A stretch of DNA of 55,450 bases from NCBI GenBank assembly GCA_904397815.1, contig CAJFOT010000057.1:1-55450 (forward strand), read 5' to 3'. This stretch comes from Candidatus Paralachnospira sangeri. Its GTDB lineage: Bacteria; Bacillota; Clostridia; Lachnospirales; Lachnospiraceae. Each line of letters begins with the position of its first letter. Position 1 is the first letter of the stretch. A program made the translations under genes and the position numbers. Under the pieces are notes generated by a model, which did no database searches, was not told the origin of the DNA, and was given only the letters and a program-made list of their open reading frames with translations. Positions 1 to 6,721 of the stretch are shown piece after piece.

Positions 1-270
1 AAAGAGGACGTAAAGGCGGAGCTGAAGGACGGTTATCTCACCATCCAGGCGACATCCGGGACAAACAATGACACGAAGGATGAAAACAGCAAATATATCC
101 GCCGTGAGAGATACTATGGTACCTGCAGCCGGAGCTTTTATGTGGGCGATGAGGTAACCCAGGAAGAGATCAAGGCGAAATTCGAGGACGGAACCCTGAA
201 GCTGACAGTGCCGAAGAAAGAGGCAAAGCCGGCAGTGGAGGAGAAGAAATACATCTCCATTGAAGGCTGA
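1..270 (+). CDS. Hsp20-family small heat-shock protein, C-terminal part
   Basis: This is the 3' end of a gene cut by the window edge; 89 codons are visible. The translation contains the alpha-crystallin-domain pattern DGYLTIQA, RRERYYGTCSRSFYVG and GTLKLTVPKK, ending EKKYISIEG. Proteins of this family are cytosolic ATP-independent holdases that bind unfolding proteins. It is paralogous to the complete gene just downstream (same RRERY, SFYVG and TLTIPK positions), so this is a tandem pair. The start and promoter lie outside the window. Confidence 0.93.
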   Translation, partial: KEDVKAELKDGYLTIQATSGTNNDTKDENSKYIRRERYYGTCSRSFYVGDEVTQEEIKAKFEDGTLKLTVPKKEAKPAVEEKKYISIEG

Positions 271-312
271 GACAGCTGGAAATACGAGACAGAGATAAAT
301 TCAGAAACAGCC

Positions 313-339
313 GGGAGGGCGGCAGAAGCCGCCTCTCCC
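313..339 (+). terminator. GC-rich hairpin between the two Hsp20 genes
   Basis: GGGAGGGCGGC (313-323) pairs with GCCGCC and CTCCC (328-339, one T bulge at 334) around an AGAA loop. No run of T follows, so it is not a textbook terminator. It may protect or process the upstream mRNA, since the second gene appears to have its own promoter. Confidence 0.4.
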
Positions 340-359
340 CTGATAAAATGAAAAAATTA

Positions 360-388
360 TTGATATGTCCAAATGGACATTTTACGAT
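360..388 (+). promoter_or_regulatory. Probable promoter of second Hsp20 gene with a palindrome in the spacer
   Basis: A TTGATA -35 (360-365) and TACGAT -10 (383-388) are separated by 17 bases. The inverted repeat ATGTCC-AAAT-GGACAT (365-380) fills the spacer, where a bound regulator would block or reshape RNA polymerase access. It does not match the CIRCE element (TTAGCACTC-N9-GAGTGCTAA). The promoter call is by consensus only. Confidence 0.5.
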
Positions 389-417
389 AGATAACAGGAT
401 GCAAGGAGGTATGTGTG

Positions 418-867
418 ATGTTAAGACCGAGTTTATATAACAGCAGCAGAGATTTATTTGATGACTTTTTTAACTTCCCGTTTTTTGACGATAAAGATTT
501 TAAAAAGATGGAGAAAAAGCTGTATGGCCGGAGAGGCAAAAATCTGATGAAAACAGATGTGAAGGAAAAAGCAGACAGCTATGAAGTGATCATGGATCTG
601 CCGGGCTTCAAGAAAGATGAAATTCAGGTATCCCTGGAGAATGGTTATCTGACAGTCAGCGCGGAGAAAGGGCTGGAAGAGGATAAGAAGGAGAAATTCC
701 TTCGCCGTGAGCGTTATGCGGGAGCCTGTGAGAGATCTTTCTATGTGGGCAACGACATCACCAGGGATGATATCAAAGGTGAGTTCAGGCATGGCGTCCT
801 GACCCTGACGATCCCGAAGAATCCTGAGAATATAGTGGAGGATTCCAAATATATTACCATTGAATAA
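418..867 (+). CDS. Hsp20-family small heat-shock protein
   Basis: This 149-residue protein has an N-terminal arm rich in Phe and Asp (SRDLFDDFFNFPFFDD), then the alpha-crystallin domain from about residue 45 (VKEKADSYEVIMDLPGFKKDE, with ENGYLTVSAEK, RRERYAGACERSFYVG and GVLTLTIPK). Such proteins act as cytosolic holdases during heat or other protein-damaging stress. The start at 418 was chosen because AAGGAGGT (403-410) lies 7 bases ahead; a GTG one codon earlier is too close. It is the second member of a tandem Hsp20 pair and seems separately promoted (360-388). No alpha-crystallin key region is missing. Confidence 0.95.
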   Translation: MLRPSLYNSSRDLFDDFFNFPFFDDKDFKKMEKKLYGRRGKNLMKTDVKEKADSYEVIMDLPGFKKDEIQVSLENGYLTVSAEKGLEEDKKEKFLRRERYAGACERSFYVGNDITRDDIKGEFRHGVLTLTIPKNPENIVEDSKYITIE

Positions 868-872
868 TCTTT

Positions 873-959
873 GCAACAGTTCAGCCACAGACAGGAGCTG
901 CGCAGCAGCGGATAGCCTGCGAAGCAGGCGGTCTGTGGCCTGCATGGCTGAACTGTTGC
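873..959. repeat. Inverted repeat pair GCAACAGTTCAGCCA / TGGCTGAACTGTTGC
   Basis: The left arm (873-887) and right arm (945-959) are exact reverse complements of 15 bases. Between them lies a second short inverted repeat, AGCCTGC-GAA-GCAGGC. The structure follows directly after the Hsp20 stop codon. It could be a miniature repeat or the folded 3' end of the mRNA. Confidence 0.7.
934..957 (+). repeat. 24-base direct repeat, copy 1
   Basis: The sequence from 934 to 957 is found again exactly at 1114-1137, 180 bases away. It overlaps the right arm of the 873-959 inverted repeat. Confidence 0.8.
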
Positions 960-1010
960 TAATCTTTGAATATGCCGGAAGGCTTGACATAGATCATAAC
1001 GATATGAAGC

Positions 1011-1047
1011 GCTTCCAGTCCCGAGAGGGGCTGGAGGCTTTTTTTAT
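1011..1047 (+). terminator. Rho-independent terminator after the Hsp20 genes
   Basis: CCAGTCCC and GGGGCTGG form an 8-bp stem (one G-T pair) around GAGA, followed by AGGC and seven T residues. This fits an intrinsic terminator for the upstream heat-shock transcript. Confidence 0.75.
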
Positions 1048-1080
1048 CTCATAGGAAACTTCGTTTTCTATGAGATAAAA
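1042..1080. terminator. Long AT-rich hairpin, possible bidirectional terminator
   Basis: TTTTATCTCATAGGAAAC (1042-1059) pairs with GTTTTCTATGAGATAAAA (1063-1080) around a three-base loop, with one G-T pair. It begins with T and ends with A, so it could stop transcription from either side. It overlaps the tail of the preceding terminator. Confidence 0.55.
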
Positions 1081-1113
1081 CACTCCGCAAGGATCGCACT
1101 GCAGCGGTCCGTG

Positions 1114-1137
1114 TGTGGCCTGCATGGCTGAACTGTT
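1114..1137 (+). repeat. 24-base direct repeat, copy 2
   Basis: This is the exact second copy of 934-957. Here the left partner arm of the inverted repeat is missing, so this copy may be a partial element. Confidence 0.8.
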
Positions 1138-1304
1138 ACTTTTTGCAAGGAAATATCTGTGCTTTGCGCAGCAAAAATCGGCGCCGGGAGGGACTCTTTG
1201 TCTCCAGGCTCTGTCTCCGGCCGGGAGAAGCTGTTTGAAAAAACTGCCGTTCATTTTATAATAGTATATCAGAACATAGAACTCAGGAAGGAGGAGATCA
1301 GATT

Positions 1305-1790
1305 ATGAGACTGTTTATCGCCATTGCGCTGTCTGATGAGATGAAAAAGGCATTGACAGGGCTGATGCATGAGATGAAGAAACAGGGGATTGAGGGCAGC
1401 TATGTGCCGGCCCGGAACCTGCATATGACACTGGCTTTTATCGGGGAGTATGATGATCCGGGGAAGGTGAAGCAGGTGCTGGGGGAGGTTCCCCTGCCGG
1501 AATTCCGGCTCAGCCTGGCGGATACGGGAAATTTCGGAAACCTGCTGTGGGCTGGCGTGAAGGGGAACCAGAAGCTGAAAACTTATGTAAAGGGTCTGCG
1601 GGAGGCGCTGGCGGCAAATGGGATTCCCTGTGACCGGGAAAAATTTGTCCCCCACATTACACTGGCGCGAAAGACCTCCGGCTGGAAAGGGCGGCAGCTG
1701 CGGGTGCCGAAAGCAGAGATGACGGTGAAGGAGGCGTCGCTGATGAAGTCGGAACAGAAAAATGGCGGGACAATTTACAGGACGTTATGA
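1305..1790 (+). CDS. thpR: RNA 2',3'-cyclic phosphodiesterase (2H phosphoesterase)
   Basis: This 161-residue protein starts MRLFIAIALSDEMKK, the usual ThpR/LigT opening. It has the two HxTx motifs of the 2H superfamily: HMTLAFIGE near residues 45-53 and HITLARK near 119-125. The two histidines are the catalytic pair that opens 2',3'-cyclic phosphates of RNA to 2'-phosphate ends. The physiological role in Clostridia is unclear. The GGAAGGAGGAG ribosome site ends about 10 bases before the ATG. It lies alone between a hairpin-rich gap and the LacI-type regulator. Its length is slightly below the usual 175-190 residues, with the C-terminal strand short. Confidence 0.88.
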   Translation: MRLFIAIALSDEMKKALTGLMHEMKKQGIEGSYVPARNLHMTLAFIGEYDDPGKVKQVLGEVPLPEFRLSLADTGNFGNLLWAGVKGNQKLKTYVKGLREALAANGIPCDREKFVPHITLARKTSGWKGRQLRVPKAEMTVKEASLMKSEQKNGGTIYRTL

Positions 1791-1889
1791 GGGAAAATGG
1801 CAGTGTCACAGACCGGCTGCCTGCCCCGAGGGAGGCGAGGACGGAATGATGTTTTTGTAAAAAACAAGGCGGGAATGTAAAGGATGGTA

Positions 1890-1917
1890 ATTATTTAGTA
1901 AAATTTTAGTAAATAAT
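1890..1917. promoter_or_regulatory. 28-bp near-perfect palindrome upstream of the LacI-type gene
   Basis: ATTATTTA (1890-1897) and TAAATAAT (1910-1917) flank an AAAATTTT core; only the G at 1898 and G at 1909 break the symmetry. It ends one base before the -35 box of the next promoter. It may be an autoregulatory operator of the LacI-type protein or of another dimeric regulator. It lacks the central CG usual in LacI operators. Confidence 0.45.
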
Positions 1918-1918
1918 A

Positions 1919-1946
1919 TTGACTTGAAAAATTCCTCTGTTATAAT
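1919..1946 (+). promoter_or_regulatory. Sigma-A-type promoter of the LacI-type regulator
   Basis: TTGACT (1919-1924) and TATAAT (1941-1946) are separated by 16 bases, giving a near-consensus vegetative promoter. Transcription would begin near 1953, leaving a short leader of about 18 bases before the start codon. Confidence 0.75.
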
Positions 1947-1970
1947 GAACGCAGAAAGGTCAGGAGAGAT

Positions 1971-2948
1971 ATGGCGACGATTAAGGATGTGGCCCGGGCA
2001 GCCCAGGTATCGGCTGCGGCGGTATCCCGTGTTTTGAATAAGGATGATAATATTTCGGTGAGCCCGGAGGTGCGGGCGCGGATTTTTCAGGCTGCCCATG
2101 CGCTGGGGTATGTTTCTCCCCGGCAGCGTAAGGCTGCAGAGCATAAAAAGCATCTGGTCATCGGCGTGGCGGACTGGCGGATTATCAGGCCGGACAGGCA
2201 TAATGTCCGTCTGTCCACGCTGTCATGTCTGGTGCAGATGCTGACGGATCAGTATGAGGTGCATTTTGTCCGGCTGGCCTTCGGACAGCAGGAAAATGTG
2301 GATGGAGTTATCGCGCTGGGGGTGTTCAGTGAGGAGGAAGTGAATTTCCTCCGATCCCTCTCCTTTGCAATTGTTTTTGTGAATGCTGGCCAGCAAAGCT
2401 ATGAATTCGATCAGGTACAGGTGGATTTTGATCAGGGTCTGGAGCAGATGGCCGCTTATCTGCTGGATCAGAAGCAGTATACCGGCATCGGCTATATCGG
2501 AGGCATCTATGACAGCAGCAGCGGACGGATCGGCGTCCACCGTCTGGAGGGGCTGAAGCGGGTCCTGGAGGCCCGGGGAGTCTGCCGCCCGGAGCTGTTC
2601 CACGTAGGAGAGATCAGCCGTGAGAGCGGCTACGCCCTGGCGAGACAGGCAGTGGAGGAGCATAGGCTGGCTGAAGCCATGCTGCTGGGCAGTGATGAGG
2701 TGGCGGAGGGTGCCCTGGAAGCCTTCCGGGAGCTGGGCGTCCGGGTGCCGAAGGATGTGGCGGTGATTATTTACCATGATATCCAGACGCTGGAGAGCAA
2801 ATGGCCCACCGGCACCTGTCTGGAAATGTACCCTGACTATGTGTGGGAGAATGCGCTGGAGCTGCTGTTCGGCAGGATCAGCCAGCGGCGGAGCCAGCCG
2901 GTGACGGTGATGGTGCCGCCCCACCTGAAGATTGGCGATACAGCCTGA
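1971..2948 (+). CDS. LacI/GalR-family transcriptional regulator
   Basis: This 325-residue protein has the N-terminal LacI helix-turn-helix (TIKDVARAAQVSAAAVSRVL, residues 3-22) and hinge helix, then a periplasmic-binding-protein-like effector domain with GIGYIGG and LLGSDEVAEGALEAFRELG motifs. The start ATG follows CAGGAGAG. Such proteins bind palindromic operators as dimers, with binding changed by a small ligand. It sits 93 bases ahead of the phnD-like operon in the same direction, so it probably controls that operon; the ligand would then relate to the imported phosphorus compound or its sugar or nucleoside moiety. The N-terminus resembles EbgR-type LacI members, but the effector cannot be deduced. 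Confidence 0.92.
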   Translation: MATIKDVARAAQVSAAAVSRVLNKDDNISVSPEVRARIFQAAHALGYVSPRQRKAAEHKKHLVIGVADWRIIRPDRHNVRLSTLSCLVQMLTDQYEVHFVRLAFGQQENVDGVIALGVFSEEEVNFLRSLSFAIVFVNAGQQSYEFDQVQVDFDQGLEQMAAYLLDQKQYTGIGYIGGIYDSSSGRIGVHRLEGLKRVLEARGVCRPELFHVGEISRESGYALARQAVEEHRLAEAMLLGSDEVAEGALEAFRELGVRVPKDVAVIIYHDIQTLESKWPTGTCLEMYPDYVWENALELLFGRISQRRSQPVTVMVPPHLKIGDTA

Positions 2949-2960
2949 TGATCTCTTTGG

Positions 2961-2989
2961 TTGCGGGAGGACGCAGGTCCTCTTACAAT
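2961..2989 (+). promoter_or_regulatory. Possible operon promoter with operator-like palindrome in the spacer
   Basis: TTGCGG (2961-2966) and TACAAT (2984-2989) are 17 bases apart. A perfect inverted repeat, GAGGAC-GCAG-GTCCTC (2967-2982), fills the spacer. Its placement suits repression by the LacI-type protein encoded just upstream. The -35 match is weak, and the same hairpin could instead end the lacI-type transcript, as TTACAATAAT follows. Confidence 0.4.
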
Positions 2990-3041
2990 AATAAATCGCG
3001 AACCGTATTACACAACAGTCATGAAATGACAAGGAGGAGCT

Positions 3042-4193
3042 ATGAAAAAGACAATCATGAAAAAAGCATTCTCTTTCCTGCTGGCAGGTGTTCTGTGCGT
3101 CGGCATACTGGCCGGCTGCAGCCAGAGCGGCCAGGGGGAAACCACAACAGCCGAAACCGCGGCAGCTGATACTACAGCAGCGGCGGCAGAGGACACTGCG
3201 GCTGCGGAGAGCACCACGGCGGCTGAGACAGCCGCGGCTGAAAACACAGTGATTGAAAATCTGCGGATTGCCTTCGTGCCTTCACGGGAGCCCGAGGAGA
3301 TTATCACTGCTACAGAGCCGCTGAAGCAGATGCTGACCGATGAACTGGCGAAGCTGGGGTATGACGTGGAGAATGTAGACATCACGGTAGGAACCAGCTA
3401 TGAGGCAGTAGGCGAGGCATTATCTGCCGGAACCGCTGATGTGGGACTGATCCCCGGCGGCACCTATGTACTCTATGATGATGGCTGCGATGTGCTGCTG
3501 ACCGCTACCAGGGACGGACTGTCCATCGATTCTGACGATCCGAAGGACTGGAATGACAATGCGCCCACTGAGCCGACCACTGAGCAGGTGACCAGCTACC
3601 GGGCGCTGATGATTGCAGGTCCTTCTGAGAAAGGTCAGGAGCTGGCGGCGAAGGTCAATGCCGGTGAGGCGCTGACCTGGGAGGATGTGAGCAGCGCCAA
3701 CTGGAGCGTGGCCAACTCTTCATCTCCTGCCGGATATATCTATCCTTCCCTGTGGCTGCAGGAAAACTTCGGAAAGAATATCACCGACCTGCCCCACGCT
3801 GTTCAGTCTGATTCCTACGGAAGCGCCTTTGCCCGTCTGGCTTCCGGACAGGTGGATATCCTGTGTACCTATGCAGATGCCCGCCGGGACTATGAGGATG
3901 AATGGACCGGTGAATACGCGATGACCAACAGCATCTGGGATGACACCGCTGTGGTCGGCGTGACACCTGCGATCTACAATGATACCATCAGTGTCAGCAA
4001 GACATCCCCGATCATGGATGACGCCTTTAAGGCAGCGCTGTCTGAGGCATTCATCAATATCGGAAACACAGAAGAAGGAAAAGAAGTGATCGCGATTTAC
4101 AGCCATAACGGCTATATGCCCGCGCAGTCCTCTGACTATGATTCTGAGCGGGCCGCGCAGGAAATGATTCAGTCTCTCAACAGTGAGGGATGA
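3042..4193 (+). CDS. phnD: PhnD-like phosphate/phosphonate ABC transporter substrate-binding lipoprotein
   Basis: This 383-residue lipoprotein has a signal peptide ending in the lipobox LAGC, so Cys26 would be lipidated after export. An Ala/Thr/Glu-rich tether follows (to about residue 68), then a type-2 periplasmic-binding fold starting NLRIAFVPSREPEEI, characteristic of PhnD. Motifs SAGTADVGLIPGGTY and LASGQVDILCTYADARRDYED match the ligand-pocket strands of the family. It captures a phosphonate, phosphite or phosphate ester outside the membrane for the PhnC/PhnE transporter encoded next. The AAGGAGG site (3031-3037) supports this start. The companion phosphatases make an organophosphate ligand attractive, but the ligand is not readable from sequence. 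Confidence 0.88.
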   Translation: MKKTIMKKAFSFLLAGVLCVGILAGCSQSGQGETTTAETAAADTTAAAAEDTAAAESTTAAETAAAENTVIENLRIAFVPSREPEEIITATEPLKQMLTDELAKLGYDVENVDITVGTSYEAVGEALSAGTADVGLIPGGTYVLYDDGCDVLLTATRDGLSIDSDDPKDWNDNAPTEPTTEQVTSYRALMIAGPSEKGQELAAKVNAGEALTWEDVSSANWSVANSSSPAGYIYPSLWLQENFGKNITDLPHAVQSDSYGSAFARLASGQVDILCTYADARRDYEDEWTGEYAMTNSIWDDTAVVGVTPAIYNDTISVSKTSPIMDDAFKAALSEAFINIGNTEEGKEVIAIYSHNGYMPAQSSDYDSERAAQEMIQSLNSEG

Positions 4194-4224
4194 TAACAGT
4201 CTGATGAAACGCTCTGCGAGAGGG

Positions 4225-4250
4225 AGGGAGGCTGCGGCTTTCCTCCCTTT
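4225..4250 (+). terminator. Weak hairpin between phnD and phnC, possible attenuator
   Basis: AGGGAGG (4225-4231) pairs with CCTCCCT (4242-4248), followed by TTATTTAT. A partial terminator after the binding-protein gene would let it be made in excess over the membrane parts, a common arrangement in ABC uptake operons. Confidence 0.45.
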
Positions 4251-4322
4251 ATTTATCGCAGGGATCCGCAGCTGCGTCCTGAAAGGGCAGAGCGGATCTC
4301 TGCCGTGGAAAAGGAGAGAAAG

Positions 4323-5075
4323 ATGATTGAGTTCAAAAATGTGAGCAAACGATATCCCAATGGATTTGAGGCGCTGAAAAATATTAATCTGACCATCGGG
4401 GAAGGGGAGTTCGTCGCTGTGATCGGACTGTCCGGCGCAGGCAAATCCACACTGATTCGTACCATTAACCGGATGCATGACATTACCGGCGGAACGCTGA
4501 CGGTGGATGGTACAGATGTGATGACTCTTCACGGAAAAAGTCTCCGGGCGTTCCGCCGGCGCATCGGCATGATTTTCCAGTCTTTTAACCTGATTACCCG
4601 CACCACTGTTGTGAAAAATGTGCTGACAGCCTTTGTGCCGGGGCAGCCCTGGTGGAGAGCCACACTGGGCATTTATACGAAGGAAGAGAAGATGAAGGCC
4701 CTGGAAGCTCTGGATCAGGTGGGGATCCTGGACAAAGCCTTTGTGCGGGCGGATCAGCTCTCCGGGGGCCAGCAGCAGCGTGTGGCCCTGGCCCGGACCC
4801 TGGCGCAGAATCCCCAGATTATCCTGGCTGATGAGCCGGTAGCTTCCCTGGACCCGGTGACAGCCAGACAGGTGATGGATGATTTCCGGCGCATCAATCA
4901 GGAGACCCATATCCCGATTATCATTAATATTCATCATGTGGAACTGGCTCTTCAGTACGCGACCCGGGTGGTGGGAATCCGGGAGGGAGAGATCGTCTAT
5001 GACGGCCCGGCAGACCAGGTGAATCAGGAGACACTGGACGCGATCTATCAGACGAAGAAGGAGGGGGCTGCATGA
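4323..5075 (+). CDS. phnC: PhnC-like phosphonate ABC transporter ATP-binding protein
   Basis: This 250-residue ABC ATPase has Walker [10 protein letters not shown] (residues 35-43), signature LSGGQQQR (146-153), Walker B IILADEP (166-172) and the switch histidine in NIHHVELA. It powers import by dimerising under the two PhnE permeases. The ATG at 4323 was chosen because AAGGAG (4311-4316) sits 6 bases ahead; an in-frame GTG at 4305 would overlap that site. The stop overlaps the next start (ATGA), indicating translational coupling. The insertion between Walker A and the signature containing GQPWW resembles PhnC rather than generic ATPases. Confidence 0.93.
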   Translation: MIEFKNVSKRYPNGFEALKNINLTIGEGEFVAVIGLSGAGKSTLIRTINRMHDITGGTLTVDGTDVMTLHGKSLRAFRRRIGMIFQSFNLITRTTVVKNVLTAFVPGQPWWRATLGIYTKEEKMKALEALDQVGILDKAFVRADQLSGGQQQRVALARTLAQNPQIILADEPVASLDPVTARQVMDDFRRINQETHIPIIINIHHVELALQYATRVVGIREGEIVYDGPADQVNQETLDAIYQTKKEGAA

Positions 5076-5893
5076 GCGTGTATGACAAGATCTTTCCGCC
5101 CCGGGTTCTGACGCTGCCCAATGGGAAGCTGGTAAAGAAACCCCGCTCCCGGGCGCCGCTGGCGGCGGTGATTCTGCTGGCCATGACAGTCCTTTCTGTC
5201 CGGATCACCGGCTTTGATCCGGGTGTGCTGGTCAGCCGGATCAGAGAGTTTTTTGTAATTCTGGGGGAGATGTTTCCGCCGAAGTGGAATTATATGCCTC
5301 AGGTCTGGCAGCCCCTTTTTGACACGATCAAAATGTCTCTGCTGGGGTCTTTTATCGGCTCTGTCCTGGCAGTGCCTTTCGCCATGCTGGCCTCCACCAA
5401 TATCATCCGGAGCCGGGCTGTGGTCAGTCTGGTGCGGCTGCTTCTCAGCATCATCCGGACGCTGCCCACCCTGGTTTCGGCGCTGATTGCCACTTATATT
5501 TTCGGACTGGGTACGCTGGCAGGTACGACAGCCATCGCTATCTTTACCTTTGCCTATATCGGAAAAATCCTGTATGAAGAGATCGAGACGGTGGATATGG
5601 GCGCCTTTGAGGCGATGGAGGCGATGGGCGCCACAAAACCCCGGGCATTTATCACGGCGATTGTACCCCAGGTGCTCCCCTCCTATCTGTCCAACTGTCT
5701 GTTCTGTTTCGAGGGAAATGTGCGCTATGCCTCTATCCTTGGATACGTGGGCGCCGGCGGACTGGGCCTGATCCTGAATGAAAAGATCGGATGGCGGGAG
5801 TATTCCAGTGTGGGCATGATTCTGCTGGCACTGTTTGTAACGGTATTTATCATTGAAACCATCAGCCGGGCAGCCCGCAGGCGCCTGGTATAA
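5072..5893 (+). CDS. phnE: PhnE-like phosphonate ABC transporter permease, first copy
   Basis: This 273-residue integral membrane protein has about six helices and the binding-protein-dependent transport fold. An EAA loop (AFEAMEAMGATKPRAFITAI) contacts the ATPase, and the family end motif ILGYVGAGGLGLILNEKIGWREYSSVG is present in part. The basic N-terminus (KLVKKPRSR) precedes helix 1. It forms the channel with the next gene's product as a heterodimer. It overlaps phnC by four bases. The family often carries two permease genes, as here. Confidence 0.92.
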   Translation: MSVYDKIFPPRVLTLPNGKLVKKPRSRAPLAAVILLAMTVLSVRITGFDPGVLVSRIREFFVILGEMFPPKWNYMPQVWQPLFDTIKMSLLGSFIGSVLAVPFAMLASTNIIRSRAVVSLVRLLLSIIRTLPTLVSALIATYIFGLGTLAGTTAIAIFTFAYIGKILYEEIETVDMGAFEAMEAMGATKPRAFITAIVPQVLPSYLSNCLFCFEGNVRYASILGYVGAGGLGLILNEKIGWREYSSVGMILLALFVTVFIIETISRAARRRLV

Positions 5894-5908
5894 AAGGAGG
5901 GAACGGCT

Positions 5909-6718
5909 ATGAATCAGAGAATCGAACAGGCCTATGCCAGTCGGCCGAAGAACTGGGTTTTTCATCTGACGGTGGCTGTTATCGTGGCTGCCCTTCTCAT
6001 CTGGAGCGGCTCTGCTGTGGAGACAGCCGGCACCACCCAGAACGGGGCTGTGATTGCGTGGAATATCCTGTCCGGCATCTTTCATCCGGACACGGATCTG
6101 CTGTTTAATCTGACCACCCAGGGCGTCCCCTATCTGCTGCTGGAGACTATCTGCATCGCTTTCCTCGGCACTGTTGTGGGCGCTGTGATTTCCATTCCCC
6201 TGGCTTTTCTGTCAGCATCTAACCTGACGCCGAAGCCGGTGGCTTTTATCGGACGGATCGTCATTATGGCGGTGCGGACGGTGCCTGCTTTTGTCTACGG
6301 TCTGATGTTTATCCGGGTGACCGGCCCCGGCGCTTTCGCCGGCCTGCTGACCATGTCCCTCTGTTCGGTGGGAATGGTGAGCAAAATGTATATTGAAGCC
6401 ATTGAGGATCTGGATGTCCGCGTGCTGGAGTCCCTGGACGCCATGGGCTGTACAGCCTGGCAGAAAATCCGCTGCGGAATCCTGCCCCAGCTGATGCCGA
6501 ATTTTGCTTCTACGGCGATCTATCGTTTTGACATCAATCTCCGGGACGCTACAGTGCTGGGTCTGGTGGGCGCCGGCGGAATCGGCGCGCCGCTGATTTT
6601 TGCCATGAATGCTTACCGGTGGGAAGAAGCAGGCGCAATTCTGGCCGGGCTGATTGTACTGGTGCTGATCGTGGAATGGATTTCTACCCGGATCCGGGTG
6701 AAACTGGCCAGGGGGTAA
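5909..6718 (+). CDS. phnE: PhnE-like phosphonate ABC transporter permease, second copy
   Basis: This 269-residue membrane protein is related to the preceding permease, sharing the EAA loop (ESLDAMGCTAWQKIRCGILP) and VLGLVGAGGIGAPLIFAMNAYRW near the C-terminus. About six membrane helices are visible. AAAAGGAGGGAACGGCT places a strong ribosome site just before the ATG. It should pair with the first PhnE to form the pore. The gene ends 3 bases before the metallophosphatase start, so the two are translated together. Confidence 0.92.
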   Translation: MNQRIEQAYASRPKNWVFHLTVAVIVAALLIWSGSAVETAGTTQNGAVIAWNILSGIFHPDTDLLFNLTTQGVPYLLLETICIAFLGTVVGAVISIPLAFLSASNLTPKPVAFIGRIVIMAVRTVPAFVYGLMFIRVTGPGAFAGLLTMSLCSVGMVSKMYIEAIEDLDVRVLESLDAMGCTAWQKIRCGILPQLMPNFASTAIYRFDINLRDATVLGLVGAGGIGAPLIFAMNAYRWEEAGAILAGLIVLVLIVEWISTRIRVKLARG

Positions 6719-6721
6719 TGT

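Larger units (their letters stand above)
868..1304. other. Gene-free interval with repeats and terminators
   Basis: No credible gene is seen in this 437-base interval. It carries an inverted repeat (873-887 with 945-959), a 24-base exact direct repeat (934-957 and 1114-1137), a Rho-independent terminator (about 1011-1047) and a long AT-rich hairpin (1042-1080). The direct-repeat sequence beginning TGTGGCCTGCATGGC looks like a small dispersed intergenic repeat, but its copies elsewhere cannot be judged from this window. Confidence 0.6.

Noticed and set aside
860..1054. A 64-codon plus-strand frame after the Hsp20 gene
   Set aside because: It runs through the inverted repeat and terminator, has no ribosome site and starts inside the Hsp20 gene.
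5048..6085. Long open frame on the minus strand across the phnE genes (and similar ones at 6212-7291 and 7331-8194)
   Set aside because: These are antisense to well-supported genes, have His/Gln/Pro-rich low-complexity composition and no ribosome sites. They arise from GC-rich codon use on the other strand.
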